A stretch of DNA of 64,000 nt from Lachnospiraceae oral taxon 107 str. F0167 (lineage in GTDB: Bacteria; Bacillota; Clostridia; Lachnospirales; Lachnospiraceae), in assembly GCA_000209465.1 (NCBI GenBank), contig GL890583.1:193116-257115 (forward strand), written 5' to 3'. The notes beneath the pieces were generated by a model. The model did not search any database. It was not told where the DNA came from and was given only the letters and a program-made list of their open reading frames with translations. Positions 51,859 to 62,472 of the stretch are shown in pieces; position 1 is the first letter of the stretch; the number at the start of each line of letters is the position of its first letter. The position numbers were made by a program, and so were the translations under genes.

Positions 51859-54123
51859 ATGGAAATATCATTAGAGCAAATACTTAGAGAAAAGCTTGGG
51901 AAAGAAATTGCAGATGCATCAGACAGAGAGATTTATATTGCACTTTTAAATATCATAAAAGAAAAAATGAAGGATATGGAACATAATTATGGAGAAAGGA
52001 AGCTTTATTATATATCGGCAGAATTTCTTATCGGTAAATTATTGTCCAATAATCTGATAAATCTTGGAATGTTTGATGAAGTAAAAGAAATCCTTCAAAG
52101 AAACAATCATGATTTAACAAGTATCGAAGAAATTGAGCTTGAGCCTTCACTTGGAAATGGAGGTCTTGGGCGTTTGGCTGCCTGTTTCCTTGATTCCATT
52201 GCAACATTGGGATTAAACGGAGACGGTGTAGGATTAAACTATCATGACGGATTATTCCTTCAAAAGTTTGTAGACAATAAGCAGAGTGAAGAAAAAAATC
52301 CATGGATTACAGAAAACAGCTGGCTTATAAAGACAGATGTAAGCTTTGAAGTGCCTTTTAGAGATTTTACTTTAAAATCAACTATGTATGATATTGATAT
52401 TCCGGGATATAATCGCAGTAAATGCAATAAATTACATCTTTTTGACCTTGACAGTGTGGATGAATCTATTATTGAAAACGGAATCAGCTTTAATAAGTAT
52501 GATATATATAAAAACCTGACACTATTCCTATATCCTGATGACAGTGATGAGGCGGGACATTTATTAAGAATTTATCAGCAATATTTTATGGTAAGCAATG
52601 GAGCACAGCTTATTATAAAAGAGGCTGAAGAAAAAGGTATAGATTTACATAGACTTCATGAACATGTATGTGTTCAGATTAATGATACACATCCTACAAT
52701 GGTTATTCCGGAGCTGATTCGTATTTTGACTGAGCAAAAGGGATTTGATATGGACAGCGCTATTGATGTGGTAAGTAAAACCTGTGCTTACACCAATCAC
52801 ACTATTTTAGCCGAAGCCCTGGAAAAATGGCCTGTATACTATCTGGAAAAAGTAGTGCCGCAGCTGGTACCGATTATAAGAGAACTGGATAGAAGAGTGA
52901 GGGATAAATTCAGTGATGAAAGAGTCTATATTATAGACAATAAGGAACGCGTACATATGGCTCATATTGATATTCATTACGGATATGCTGTAAACGGAGT
53001 AGCTGCCCTTCATACGGAAATATTAAAGGATTCCGAGCTGAAGCCGTTCTATGATATTTATCCTGAAAAATTTAATAATAAGACAAACGGTATTACATTC
53101 AGAAGATGGCTTATACATTGCAATCATGAGCTTTCAGATTATTTAAAAGAGCTTATAGGTAAGGAATATATTGAGAATGCAGATAATCTTGTAAAACTGA
53201 TGGACTATGAAAATGATGAAAAGGTTTTACAAAGATTAAGAGAGATCAAAAAGGATGCAAAATCAGAGTTAAAGAAATATCTGAAACATACACAGAATAT
53301 AGATATAGATGAAAATTCGATTTTTGATATTCAGATAAAGCGTCTCCATGAATATAAGAGACAGCAGATGAATGCCCTGTATGCTATTTATAAATATAAG
53401 GAAATCAAAAAGGGTAATCTGCCAAAAAGACCTCTTACAATGATTTTCGGAGCGAAGGCTGCACCTGCATACACTATTGCAAAGGATATTATACATTTGA
53501 TTTTATGTCTGCAGCAGTTGGTTAACAATGATCCTGATGTAAGCCCTTATATGAAGATCGTTATGGTGGAAAATTATAATGTTACAAAGGCACAAAAGCT
53601 TATACCTGCATGTGATATATCGGAGCAGATTTCTCTTGCATCAAAAGAGGCATCGGGAACGGGAAATATGAAGTTTATGCTAAACGGTGCAGTAACTTTG
53701 GGAACTGAAGACGGAGCCAATGTAGAGATTCATGAATTGGTTGGAGATGAAAATATTTATATTTTCGGAAAGAAATCAGAGGAAGTAATCAGACTCTATG
53801 AAACAGGTGAATATAATGCGGCTGCAATATATGAAAATGATGCTGTTATAGAGGAACTGGTGGACTTTATTATCAGTAAGGAGCTTATACGCATAGGTGA
53901 TCCTGAAAATCTTGCAAGACTCTATAAGGAAATTGTAGGAAAAGACTGGTTTATGGCGCTTCTTGATATAAAGGATTATATAAGAGTAAAAGAGCAGATG
54001 CTTCTTGACTATGAGGATGAGAGAAGCTGGTCAAAAAAGATGCTTGTTAATATAGCCAAAGCAGGTTTCTTCTCATCAGACAGAACCATTGCTGAATATA
54101 ATAATGATATCTGGCATTTATAG
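51859..54123 (+). CDS. glgP: Glycogen/maltodextrin phosphorylase (GT35)
   Basis: A 754-residue PLP-dependent phosphorylase releasing glucose-1-phosphate from alpha-1,4-glucans. Visible motifs are [17 protein letters not shown], the [11 protein letters not shown] segment, [27 protein letters not shown] and the PLP-lysine region [15 protein letters not shown] followed by [11 protein letters not shown]. The chain is shorter than E. coli GlgP/MalP (about 800) but normal for clostridial forms. Its place at the end of the maltodextrin operon favours a MalP-like role on imported oligosaccharides over glycogen mobilisation. No MalQ or phosphoglucomutase is adjacent. A terminator follows at 54200. Confidence 0.94.
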   Translation: MEISLEQILREKLGKEIADASDREIYIALLNIIKEKMKDMEHNYGERKLYYISAEFLIGKLLSNNLINLGMFDEVKEILQRNNHDLTSIEEIELEPSLGNGGLGRLAACFLDSIATLGLNGDGVGLNYHDGLFLQKFVDNKQSEEKNPWITENSWLIKTDVSFEVPFRDFTLKSTMYDIDIPGYNRSKCNKLHLFDLDSVDESIIENGISFNKYDIYKNLTLFLYPDDSDEAGHLLRIYQQYFMVSNGAQLIIKEAEEKGIDLHRLHEHVCVQINDTHPTMVIPELIRILTEQKGFDMDSAIDVVSKTCAYTNHTILAEALEKWPVYYLEKVVPQLVPIIRELDRRVRDKFSDERVYIIDNKERVHMAHIDIHYGYAVNGVAALHTEILKDSELKPFYDIYPEKFNNKTNGITFRRWLIHCNHELSDYLKELIGKEYIENADNLVKLMDYENDEKVLQRLREIKKDAKSELKKYLKHTQNIDIDENSIFDIQIKRLHEYKRQQMNALYAIYKYKEIKKGNLPKRPLTMIFGAKAAPAYTIAKDIIHLILCLQQLVNNDPDVSPYMKIVMVENYNVTKAQKLIPACDISEQISLASKEASGTGNMKFMLNGAVTLGTEDGANVEIHELVGDENIYIFGKKSEEVIRLYETGEYNAAAIYENDAVIEELVDFIISKELIRIGDPENLARLYKEIVGKDWFMALLDIKDYIRVKEQMLLDYEDERSWSKKMLVNIAKAGFFSSDRTIAEYNNDIWHL

Positions 54124-54199
54124 ATTTTAAGTATCGGCTTTTTAAATACTTTTTTGTTAAATGCAGATCATAAGAGTTCATGAATTTGTCATGTTTACC

Positions 54200-54227
54200 G
54201 AGTCGATACTTTGTATCGGCTCTTTTT
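54200..54227 (+). terminator. Intrinsic terminator of the maltodextrin operon
   Basis: GAGTCGATAC (54200-54209) pairs with GTATCGGCTC (54213-54222), with one G-T pair and a TTT loop, followed by five T. Confidence 0.9.
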
Positions 54228-54248
54228 GCAGTTAAATACTTTATCTGC

Positions 54249-54277
54249 TTGTTATAATTGTTAACTTAGGATAAAAT
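54249..54277 (+). promoter_or_regulatory. Sigma-A promoter of the HerA-dGTPase-dnaG-rpoD unit
   Basis: TTGTTA (54249-54254), 17-base spacer and TAAAAT (54272-54277), 32 bases before the start codon. This is the last clear promoter before a run of eight genes with gaps of at most 11 bp. Confidence 0.52.
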
Positions 54278-54308
54278 AGAATTATAAGGTAAAATTTTAG
54301 GAGATAGT

Positions 54309-55967
54309 ATGTACAAAGATAATGAAATTTGGGTGGCAAGCGATGGTGATGCCAAATTATGTATAAAATCAAAATACGCTAACAGGCATGGACTTATTGC
54401 AGGAGCTACGGGAACAGGTAAAACAGTTACATTAAAGGTTATGGCTGAGTCATTTTCTGATGCCGGTGTACCGGTGTTTTTATCAGATATTAAGGGAGAT
54501 TTATCGGGAATGTGCAGACCCGGTGAAGAAAAAGAGAGCATAGTAAAAAGAGCTTCAGAGCTTAATATGGGAGAAGACTTTTCATTCAAGGCATATCCTA
54601 CAATCTTTTGGGATATATTCGGAAAAAAGGGGCTGCCGCTTCGAACTACCATATCGGAGTTTGGACCTATGCTGTTGGCAAAGCTTCTTGAGCTGAATCA
54701 GATTCAGACCGATATATTAAATATTATATTTAAAATAGCTGATGATGAGGGATTATTATTAATTGACCTTAAAGATCTAAAGAGTATGTTAAATTATGTC
54801 AGTGAAAATGCGGCTGATTATAAGGCTGAGTATGGTAATATAGCACCTCAAAGTGTCAATGCAATTATGAGAGGTTTGGTTGCGCTCGGAGATAAGGGAG
54901 GAGATGTATTCTTTGGAGAGCCTGCCCTTGATATAAATGACTGGTTTGTGACAAAGGACGGAAAGGGTATGATAAATATCCTGGATGCGACTACAATCAT
55001 AAATGATCCGAGTATTTATGCAACATTTATGCTCTGGATGCTTGCGGAGCTTTTTGAGATAATGCCTGAGGTGGGAGACCTTGACAAACCTAAGATGGTA
55101 TTTTTCTTTGATGAGGCACATCTTTTATTTAAGGATACACCTAAGGCACTGCTTCAGAAAATAGAACAGGTTGTAAAACTTATCAGATCAAAGGGAATAG
55201 GAGTATATTTTATAACACAGAATCCAAGTGATATTCCGGATGAGGTATTGGCACAGCTTGGAAATAAGGTTCAGCATGCTCTAAGAGCCTATACGCCTGC
55301 AGAGCAAAAGGGAATAAAGGCTGCTGCACAAAGCTATAGAATAAATCCTGACTTTGATACTGCACAGGTTATAACAAATCTTGGTATAGGTGAGGCTGTA
55401 GTATCATTTATAGCTGATGACGGTGCACCTGCCATGGTAAGAAAAGCCAAGGTTCTTCCTCCACAGTCATATCTTGGAGCAATAGATGATATGATGAGGG
55501 CAACGGTTATTTCCATGTCCGATCTTGCAGGTAAATATAAGGATATGATCGACAGAGATTCGGCATATGAATTTTTACAGAGATTGCAAATAGAGATTTC
55601 TCAAAAAAGAGAGGAAGAAAAGCAGGCTGCAATAGAGGAAAAAGAAGCACAAAAGCAGGCTGAACTGGATAGAAAAGCAGCCGAAAAGCAGGAAAGATTG
55701 GCACAAAGAGAAGCAGAAAGACAGGCAAGAGAGGCACAAAAAGAGGCGGACAGACAGGCAAGGGAAGCTGAAAGGGAAGAGAAAAAGAAAAAGGATGCCA
55801 TAAAAAAAGGTGTGGCTTCCGTTGCGGGTACGGCAGCCGGTACTATAGGCAGAGAAATAGGTAAGACTATAGGAAAGACCGGAGGCAAATTCGGAACAAG
55901 CCTTGGAGGTAATCTTGGAGCCAGCCTTGGAAGAGGTGTACTTTCAACATTGTTTAAATTAAAATAA
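54309..55967 (+). CDS. HerA-like P-loop ATPase (DUF853 family)
   Basis: A 552-residue ATPase of the HerA/FtsK superfamily, DUF853 branch (YjgR-like), whose cellular function is not established. Walker A is GATGTGKTV (32-40) and Walker B MVFFFDEAHLLF (about 263-274); YFITQNPSDIPDEVLAQLGNKVQHAL is the conserved motor segment following it. The C-terminal part has a long charged Ala/Glu/Gln/Lys coiled coil (about 425-500) and a Gly-rich helix-prone end (about 505-545). It opens a compact unit with a dGTPase-like HD protein, primase and the main sigma factor. A role in DNA processing is inference. Confidence 0.87.
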   Translation: MYKDNEIWVASDGDAKLCIKSKYANRHGLIAGATGTGKTVTLKVMAESFSDAGVPVFLSDIKGDLSGMCRPGEEKESIVKRASELNMGEDFSFKAYPTIFWDIFGKKGLPLRTTISEFGPMLLAKLLELNQIQTDILNIIFKIADDEGLLLIDLKDLKSMLNYVSENAADYKAEYGNIAPQSVNAIMRGLVALGDKGGDVFFGEPALDINDWFVTKDGKGMINILDATTIINDPSIYATFMLWMLAELFEIMPEVGDLDKPKMVFFFDEAHLLFKDTPKALLQKIEQVVKLIRSKGIGVYFITQNPSDIPDEVLAQLGNKVQHALRAYTPAEQKGIKAAAQSYRINPDFDTAQVITNLGIGEAVVSFIADDGAPAMVRKAKVLPPQSYLGAIDDMMRATVISMSDLAGKYKDMIDRDSAYEFLQRLQIEISQKREEEKQAAIEEKEAQKQAELDRKAAEKQERLAQREAERQAREAQKEADRQAREAEREEKKKKDAIKKGVASVAGTAAGTIGREIGKTIGKTGGKFGTSLGGNLGASLGRGVLSTLFKLK

Positions 55968-55968
55968 T

Positions 55969-56979
55969 ATGAATATACGGGAAGATGTAGAACATAGAGA
56001 GGAGTTGACTCTCAGTAAATATGCCGCTTTAAGTAAAAACTCTTTGGGAAGAGACAGGTATGAGGAAGAATGTGATATAAGGACTGTTTATCAAAGGGAT
56101 AGAGACAGGATACTACATTCAAAGGCATTTAGGAGATTGAAGCATAAAACTCAGGTTTTTCTTGCTCCTGAAGGTGATCACTACAGAACCAGACTTACTC
56201 ATACACTTGAGGTGGCACAGATTGCAAGGACTATTGCCAAGGCTTTAAGATTAAATGAGGATTTGGCGGAGGCTATAGCATTGGGACATGATCTTGGGCA
56301 TACTCCGTTCGGACATTCGGGTGAGGATGTATTAAATGAAGTATGTTCCCACGGTTTTGCTCATTATGAGCAGAGTGTCAGAATAGTCGAATTTATAGAA
56401 AAATCCGGCTTGGGACTCAATCTTACAAAGGAAGTAAGAAATGGTATATTAAATCACAGAACTTCGGGCAATCCTTCAACCTTGGAAGGGCATGTGGTCA
56501 GGCTTTCAGATAAGATTGCCTATATAAATCATGATATAGATGATTCTATCAGAGCGCATATACTGGAGGAAAAGGATATACCCGGAGAATACAGTGATAT
56601 TTTGGGACATTCCGTAAGGGAAAGACTGAATAATCTGGTACATGGTGTGATAGAGGAAAGTATTGATAAGCCTGAGATATCCATGAATAAAGAAAAGTAT
56701 AAGGCAATGATGGGACTTAGAACATGGCTTTTTAAAAAGGTTTATCATAATGAAGTTCCAAAATCACAGGAGGGCAAGGCAAAAGCAATGGTAAAATCAT
56801 TATTTGATTATTATATGTGCCACAGCGATAAGCTGCCCAATGAATATATATTTTTTATTAAAGAACTGAATCAGGATAGGGAATTGGTGGTTTGTGACTA
56901 TATTGCAGGAATGACTGATTTATATGCCATAGAAAAATTTAAAGATTTATTTGTTCCAAAATCCTGGGATGTATATTAA
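55969..56979 (+). CDS. dgt: dGTPase-like HD-domain triphosphohydrolase
   Basis: A 336-residue HD-superfamily protein of the deoxyguanosinetriphosphate triphosphohydrolase-like type 2 group. Metal and substrate motifs are FRRLKHKTQVF, DHYRTRLTHTLEVAQIART, the HD pair in ALGHDLGHTPFGHSGE and the late histidine-aspartate in LSDKIAYINHDIDD. Family members remove triphosphate from dNTPs, often under allosteric control; actual activity here is untested. The ATG lies one base after the HerA-like gene stop, so they are coupled. dgt next to dnaG-rpoD is a recurring order in Clostridia. Confidence 0.92.
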   Translation: MNIREDVEHREELTLSKYAALSKNSLGRDRYEEECDIRTVYQRDRDRILHSKAFRRLKHKTQVFLAPEGDHYRTRLTHTLEVAQIARTIAKALRLNEDLAEAIALGHDLGHTPFGHSGEDVLNEVCSHGFAHYEQSVRIVEFIEKSGLGLNLTKEVRNGILNHRTSGNPSTLEGHVVRLSDKIAYINHDIDDSIRAHILEEKDIPGEYSDILGHSVRERLNNLVHGVIEESIDKPEISMNKEKYKAMMGLRTWLFKKVYHNEVPKSQEGKAKAMVKSLFDYYMCHSDKLPNEYIFFIKELNQDRELVVCDYIAGMTDLYAIEKFKDLFVPKSWDVY

Positions 56980-56990
56980 GGAGAAAATGA

Positions 56991-58730
56991 TTGTATTATT
57001 CAAATGATATAATAGATGAGGTCAGATCCCGAAATGATATAGTGGATGTTGTTTCAAGCTATATGAAGATACAAAAAAAAGGTGCAAATTATATGGGGCT
57101 TTGCCCATTCCATGCAGAGAAATCTCCTTCATTTTCAGTATCACCCGGTAAACAGCTTTTTCATTGTTTCGGTTGCGGTGTAGGAGGAGATGTAATCACC
57201 TTTATCAGGCAATATGAAAACTACTCTTTTAATGAAGCTTTAGCATTGCTTGCAAAGAGAGCAAATATTGAATTGCCGCAGATAAATGACAATGACAGGG
57301 CAAAAAGTGATGAAAAAAACATTATACTTGAAATAAATAAGACTGCAGCCAGATATTTTTATGAAAATTTATTTTCAAAAGAAGGGGAAGCCGGACTGAA
57401 ATATTTTAAGGACAGGGGACTTGATTCAAAAGATATAACACATTTCGGCTTAGGATTTGCAAAAAAAACACCAAATGATCTTTATTATTTTTTAAAAGAC
57501 TCGGGATACAGTGATGATATATTAAAAAAGAGCGGCTTGATAAATATTGATGAAAAGGGTGTAAGAGACAGATTTTGGAACAGAGTTATGTTTCCTATAA
57601 TTGATGCCAATTCCAGAGTAATAGGTTTTGGAGGAAGAGTGCTTGGAGATGGATTGCCAAAGTATGTAAACTCACCTGAAACACTTGCATTTGATAAAAG
57701 CAGAAATTTATATGGATTAAACTTTGCAAAGAGGACAAGAAGAGATTTCTTTTTAATATGTGAGGGATATATGGATGTTATTGCCCTACATAATGCAGGC
57801 TTTGAAAACTCCGTAGCAAGTCTGGGTACTGCACTTACAGCACTTCATGTAAAGCTTTTAGGCAGATATACAAAGAAAGTCATACTGACCTATGACTCGG
57901 ATGGAGCAGGGATAAATGCCGCCAAGAGAGCAATTCCTCTTTTAAAGGAAGAAAATATTAATGTAAAAGTTTTATCCATGGCTCCATATAAGGATCCGGA
58001 TGAATTTATAAAAAATCTGGGCAGTGAGGAATTTCAAAAAAGAATTGACAATGCAGATAATGCCTTCCTTTGGGAAATAGAGGTATTAAAAAGGGACTAC
58101 AATCTTAATGAGCCCGATGAGAGAACAAGCTTTTATAAAGAGGTGGCAAGGATGCTGAGTCTTTTTAGCGAAAAGCTGGAAAGAGAGAATTATACCCATG
58201 CCGTAGCAAAAAGATTGATGATTGAATATAATGCACTTTTTGATATGGTAAATTCTTTCGGAAATACCGCAGGATTTATAAAGAAGGATGTAAGTAAAGA
58301 AAATAAAAAGACGGATGACGGATATACAAAGGCGCAGGGGCTTTTGCTTACCTGGATGGTGGAGGAAACGGAGCTTTTTGACAGGATAAGTGAGTATATA
58401 TCACCTGAAAATTTTACAGAGGGCTTTTACAGAGATGTGGCAACAAAGATATTTGAAAAGTTAAAAACCGGTGATATGACATTTTCAAATATCTGTGATG
58501 ACTATACAGAGGATATAGAAAAGCAGAAATTACTTTCAAAAATACTTAATACAACCTTGGGGACTAACCTCAGTGATGACGAAAAGAAAAAGGCAATCAC
58601 TGAAAGTATACTTAAAATCAGACAAGCAAGTTTAGACGAGAAGAGCAAAAATGCAAAAGGAATAGAAGAGTTTCAAAAAATTATTGAAGAACAAGCAATT
58701 TTGCGAAAACTTCGTGTTGATTTAGGCTAG
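56991..58730 (+). CDS. dnaG: DNA primase
   Basis: DnaG makes RNA primers for replication. The 579-residue chain has the N-terminal zinc-binding module [11 protein letters not shown]...FHCFGCG (about 39-65), a catalytic core with [11 protein letters not shown] and [14 protein letters not shown] motifs [11 protein letters not shown] and [11 protein letters not shown] followed by KDPDEFI, and a helical C-terminal helicase-interacting region. The start is TTG 56991, seven bases after AAGGAG (56978-56983). The module order and length are standard. It lies 11 bp after dgt and 10 bp before rpoD, the classical macromolecular-synthesis arrangement without rpsU. Confidence 0.95.
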   Translation: MYYSNDIIDEVRSRNDIVDVVSSYMKIQKKGANYMGLCPFHAEKSPSFSVSPGKQLFHCFGCGVGGDVITFIRQYENYSFNEALALLAKRANIELPQINDNDRAKSDEKNIILEINKTAARYFYENLFSKEGEAGLKYFKDRGLDSKDITHFGLGFAKKTPNDLYYFLKDSGYSDDILKKSGLINIDEKGVRDRFWNRVMFPIIDANSRVIGFGGRVLGDGLPKYVNSPETLAFDKSRNLYGLNFAKRTRRDFFLICEGYMDVIALHNAGFENSVASLGTALTALHVKLLGRYTKKVILTYDSDGAGINAAKRAIPLLKEENINVKVLSMAPYKDPDEFIKNLGSEEFQKRIDNADNAFLWEIEVLKRDYNLNEPDERTSFYKEVARMLSLFSEKLERENYTHAVAKRLMIEYNALFDMVNSFGNTAGFIKKDVSKENKKTDDGYTKAQGLLLTWMVEETELFDRISEYISPENFTEGFYRDVATKIFEKLKTGDMTFSNICDDYTEDIEKQKLLSKILNTTLGTNLSDDEKKKAITESILKIRQASLDEKSKNAKGIEEFQKIIEEQAILRKLRVDLG

Positions 58731-58740
58731 TGGAGGAAGT

Positions 58741-59910
58741 ATGAGGGGGAAGAACTTAAAAAATGAGTTTGAAAAGATCTTGAAAAAAGATATTGACGGA
58801 AAAATAAATTCTTTGAATATCCAAAAATTCTTCTCTGAAAATGATATACCGAAGGAATATCTTCCTGAGTTTATTGAGTTTCTTGAAAATAAAGATATCT
58901 TAATAGATGAGGATTTTGAAAAAGAACCGACCGATTTTGACACGGATACGGATCCTGAGGATTATATTTTATTAAAAGACGGGGATTTTGATGATGAATT
59001 TAATGAAGAGGATATCAAGGATTTAAGGGATATTGATTTAAATGTTTTGGATGATTTAAATGATTATGTTTCCATTGAAGATCCTATAAAAATGTATCTG
59101 AAGGAAATCGGTAAGATACCGCTTTTAAATGTTGATGATGAGATGGATCTTGCAAAAAAAATATCTGATCCTGATGAGAGTATAAGAAAAGAAGCTGCAA
59201 AAAGGATGGCGGAATCCAATCTCAGACTTGTGGTCAGCATTGCAAAAAGATATATGGGCAGAGGTATGCAGCTTTTAGATCTTATTCAGGAGGGGAATCT
59301 CGGACTTTTGCGTGCTGTTGAGAAGTTTGATTATAAAAAGGGTTTTAAATTTTCAACTTATGCAACATGGTGGATCAGACAGGCAATAACAAGATCAATA
59401 GCCGATCAGGCAAGAACCATAAGAATACCGGTACATATGGTTGAGACTATTAACAGACTTATAAAGACTCAAAGAAAACTTGTTCAGATACTTGGAAGAG
59501 AACCAAGTCCTGAGGAGGTGGCAAAGGAAATGAATATTTCCGTTCCGAAGGTAAGAGAAATTATGAGTTTTGCACTGGAGCCGGTATCGATGGAAACACC
59601 TATAGGTGATGAGGATGATTCGCATTTGGGTGATTTTTTGCAGGATTATAATGCAAAAGTTCCTGTGAATTTTGCTATGGATGTACTCTTACATGACCAG
59701 CTTATGGATGTGATAAAATTACTTACCGAAAGGGAGCAAAAAGTTATACTTCTCAGATTCGGACTTGAGGACGGAAAGCCAAGAACCCTTGAGGAAGTGG
59801 GAAAGGTATTCGGTATCACAAGAGAAAGAATAAGGCAAATAGAGGCAAAGTCGCTTAGAAAGCTTAGAAATCCGTCAAAATCAAAAAGACTGAGAGATTT
59901 TTTGGAATAG
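58741..59910 (+). CDS. rpoD: Primary sigma factor RpoD (sigma-A)
   Basis: The housekeeping sigma factor, 389 residues. A short acidic region 1.1 (about 1-110) is followed by region 1.2 ([16 protein letters not shown]), region 2 ([29 protein letters not shown] and [13 protein letters not shown] in segments, recognising the -10), region 3 and region 4 ([38 protein letters not shown], recognising the -35). It should read the TTGACA/TATAAT-like promoters annotated in this window. It follows dnaG by 10 bp with a GGAGG site. Confidence 0.97.
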   Translation: MRGKNLKNEFEKILKKDIDGKINSLNIQKFFSENDIPKEYLPEFIEFLENKDILIDEDFEKEPTDFDTDTDPEDYILLKDGDFDDEFNEEDIKDLRDIDLNVLDDLNDYVSIEDPIKMYLKEIGKIPLLNVDDEMDLAKKISDPDESIRKEAAKRMAESNLRLVVSIAKRYMGRGMQLLDLIQEGNLGLLRAVEKFDYKKGFKFSTYATWWIRQAITRSIADQARTIRIPVHMVETINRLIKTQRKLVQILGREPSPEEVAKEMNISVPKVREIMSFALEPVSMETPIGDEDDSHLGDFLQDYNAKVPVNFAMDVLLHDQLMDVIKLLTEREQKVILLRFGLEDGKPRTLEEVGKVFGITRERIRQIEAKSLRKLRNPSKSKRLRDFLE

Positions 59911-59915
59911 AGAAA

Positions 59916-60596
59916 ATGAAATTATCAAAAAGATTGCAAACAATAGCCGACTTTGTTAAAAGCGGAAGCATTGTAGCAGATATAGGAACAGATCATGCAC
60001 ATATACCTATTTATCTTATAAAAAATGAGATAATAAAAAAAGCATATGCCTGTGATATAAACAGAGGACCATTAGAAAAGGCAAGAGAAAATATTGAATT
60101 TTTCGGTGTAGAAGACAGTATTATTCTAAGGCTTTCTAATGGTCTTGAAAAATTGGGAAATGATGAGGCTGATACAATAATTATAGCAGGTATGGGGGGA
60201 GAACTTATCATTGATATTTTAGAAAGAGCTGAAATGTTTTATGATAAAAAGAATACATTTATTTTATCTCCTCATACAAAAGTGGATGAGGTAAGAAGCT
60301 TTTTATTAAAAAGAGGTTTTGAGATATTTAAAGAAGATATGTGTATTGATGAAGGTAAGTTTTATACCGTTATGGAGGTAGGATACACAGGATATGAAGT
60401 TCATTACAGCTATAGTGAACTTTTATACGGTAAATATCTTATTAAAAATAAAAAACCCATACTGTTTGAATTTCTTAAAAAGGAAAAAAATAAATATATA
60501 AATATTATTTCAAATACCGGCTTAAATGAAAAAAGAAGAGCTGAATTGGTACAAAGACTGGATATAATCGAGGAGGTAATCAATGAAATGCAATGA
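59916..60596 (+). CDS. trmK: tRNA (adenine(22)-N1)-methyltransferase
   Basis: A 226-residue SAM-dependent methyltransferase of the TrmK/YqfN family that modifies A22 in the tRNA D-loop. Motif I is VADIGTDHAHIPIYL, the acidic motif II is YACDINRGPLEKA and the catalytic-loop region IIIAGMGGELIIDIL; a coiled-coil C-terminal domain follows (about 160-226). It lies 5 bp after rpoD and overlaps the Nif3-like gene by 14 bases, the usual rpoD-trmK-nif3 order of Firmicutes. Confidence 0.93.
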   Translation: MKLSKRLQTIADFVKSGSIVADIGTDHAHIPIYLIKNEIIKKAYACDINRGPLEKARENIEFFGVEDSIILRLSNGLEKLGNDEADTIIIAGMGGELIIDILERAEMFYDKKNTFILSPHTKVDEVRSFLLKRGFEIFKEDMCIDEGKFYTVMEVGYTGYEVHYSYSELLYGKYLIKNKKPILFEFLKKEKNKYINIISNTGLNEKRRAELVQRLDIIEEVINEMQ

Positions 60597-61371
60597 AATT
60601 TTGGAATATTTAAATAATCTATATCCTCCGGAGCTTGCCATGGACTGGGATAATTCCGGTTTTTTACTTGGGAGGAAAGATGTAGAGGTAAAAAGAATAT
60701 TGATTGTTCTTGATATTACAAACTCGGTACTTGATTATGCAAAAGAGAAAAAAATAGATTTGATAATATCCCATCATCCTGTAATATTTTCATCCATAAA
60801 AAGGATAACAAATGAGACTTTGCTTGGAAATTATATCCTTGAAATATTGGAAAACAATATATCCGTAATAGCTGTACATACAAATTTTGATATAGCAAAC
60901 GGAGGTATGGCGGACATAGCAAAAGAAAAACTCTCTTTAACCAATACAAGACCGCTTGAAGTGACTGCGATAAAGGATGGAAAAGAGCTTGGTGTCGGTA
61001 AAATAGGTGATTTAAAAAAAGCTCTGTCATTGGATGAGCTTGTATCTTTGATAAAAGAAAAATTCAATTTGGAAAAGGTGGCAGTATTCGGCAGAGAAAA
61101 TATAAAGGGAAAAATCTCAAGAATTGCTATAAGTCCGGGATCGGGTAAGGGAATGTATAAGCATGCATTGGCTGAGGTGGATGTGCTTATAACAGGAGAT
61201 ATCACACATCATGAAGGTCTGGATGCAAGCAATGAAGGAATTTGTATTATTGATGCCACACATTATGGTTTGGAACATATATTTATAGAGAAAATAGAGG
61301 ATGATTTAAAAAAGTTTGATGATATAAATATTTTTAAGTTTAAAAATACAAATCCGGTGGAGATAGTTTAG
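60583..61371 (+). CDS. Nif3-like dinuclear metal-centre protein
   Basis: A 262-residue Nif3/YqfO-family protein forming hexameric toroids with a two-metal site. Ligand motifs are MDWDNSGFLLG, IISHHPVIFSS, VHTNFDIANGGM, TGDITHHEGLDA and DATHYGLE. The YqfO insertion domain of longer homologues is absent. Related proteins have been labelled GTP cyclohydrolase I type 2, but this activity is weakly supported and I do not assert it. Overlap of 14 bases with trmK implies coupling. Confidence 0.9.
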   Translation: MKCNEILEYLNNLYPPELAMDWDNSGFLLGRKDVEVKRILIVLDITNSVLDYAKEKKIDLIISHHPVIFSSIKRITNETLLGNYILEILENNISVIAVHTNFDIANGGMADIAKEKLSLTNTRPLEVTAIKDGKELGVGKIGDLKKALSLDELVSLIKEKFNLEKVAVFGRENIKGKISRIAISPGSGKGMYKHALAEVDVLITGDITHHEGLDASNEGICIIDATHYGLEHIFIEKIEDDLKKFDDINIFKFKNTNPVEIV

Positions 61372-61374
61372 GGG

Positions 61375-62472
61375 ATGGTAAAAATTTTTTTGGTAGAGGA
61401 TGAAAAGTTTGTCAGAGAAGGTATAAAGAATGAAATAGACTGGAATTCATATGGATTTGATTTTGTAGGGGAAGCTGCCGACGGAGAATTGGCACTTCCT
61501 CTAATTGAATTGAAAAGACCGGATATTTTAATTACAGATATAAAAATGCCTTTTATGGATGGGCTTGAGCTTGGAAGAATTGTTAAAGAAAAATTTCCGG
61601 ATACGGTGATTATATTCTTGAGCGGATATGATGATTTTGATTATGCCCAAAAAGCTATACATATAGGTGCCTGTGAATATCTTTTAAAGCCTATCTCCAA
61701 GGAAAAACTTTTATCCGTATTAAAAAAGGTAAAGACAATTATTAAATCCAAATCGGATAATAATATTTCAAATGCCACAATAGAGAATATAGAACTTGAT
61801 ATCAAAAAGTTTGATACTTCAAGTTTTAATAAGGGTAGGCTTAGAGATTTTATTATTACAGGTGAGAGGTCTGATGTTGAGAATTTTGTAGAAGATTATA
61901 TTGATACAATGGGTGGTCAATTAAAATCTTTAATATTCAGGCAATATGTAATAATGGATGCCTTTATAGAATCTAATAATTTTTTTGATAAGAGTAGCGC
62001 TGATAAAGAAGAACTGGGAAATAAATTCGGAAGTATGGAAGCCTTTGATATGGCGGTTACAGATATACATATGATGAAGAATTATTTATTAAATCTGCTG
62101 AACTTTATGATAGAAAAAAGAGATCAGCTTACAGGGAGCCAATACAGTTTTATTTTAAATAAGGCAAAGGACTTTGTCGAGAAAAACTATATGAATGCGG
62201 ATATATCTTTAAATACGGTTGCAGAGTATATAGGCTTAAGTCCGACATATTTCAGTACAATTTTTAAGCAGGAACTGGGAGTTAATTTTATTGACTATCT
62301 TACACAGACCAGGATAAATGAAGCCAAAAGACTTTTGAGAGCTACAGATAAAAGAATATCGGATATCGCATTGGAAGTAGGATACAGGGACCAGCATTAT
62401 TTCAGCTCAGCCTTTAAAAAACATCAAAAAGATACCCCAAAGGCATATAGAGAAAATAAAAATGAAAAATAG
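61375..62472 (+). CDS. YesN-type response regulator with AraC DNA-binding domain
   Basis: A 365-residue regulator: a receiver domain with Asp55 in LITDIKMPFMDGLE, a helical linker (about 125-255), and a C-terminal AraC/XylS double helix-turn-helix (about 262-360, SLNTVAEYIGLSPTYFSTIF and RISDIALEVGYRDQHYFSSAF). YesN-type regulators usually control nearby carbohydrate uptake genes. Here the gene is fused to the rpoD-trmK-nif3 run, starting 3 bp after nif3, and the transport genes it might control are not adjacent upstream. Targets may lie beyond the window end. Confidence 0.92.
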   Translation: MVKIFLVEDEKFVREGIKNEIDWNSYGFDFVGEAADGELALPLIELKRPDILITDIKMPFMDGLELGRIVKEKFPDTVIIFLSGYDDFDYAQKAIHIGACEYLLKPISKEKLLSVLKKVKTIIKSKSDNNISNATIENIELDIKKFDTSSFNKGRLRDFIITGERSDVENFVEDYIDTMGGQLKSLIFRQYVIMDAFIESNNFFDKSSADKEELGNKFGSMEAFDMAVTDIHMMKNYLLNLLNFMIEKRDQLTGSQYSFILNKAKDFVEKNYMNADISLNTVAEYIGLSPTYFSTIFKQELGVNFIDYLTQTRINEAKRLLRATDKRISDIALEVGYRDQHYFSSAFKKHQKDTPKAYRENKNEK

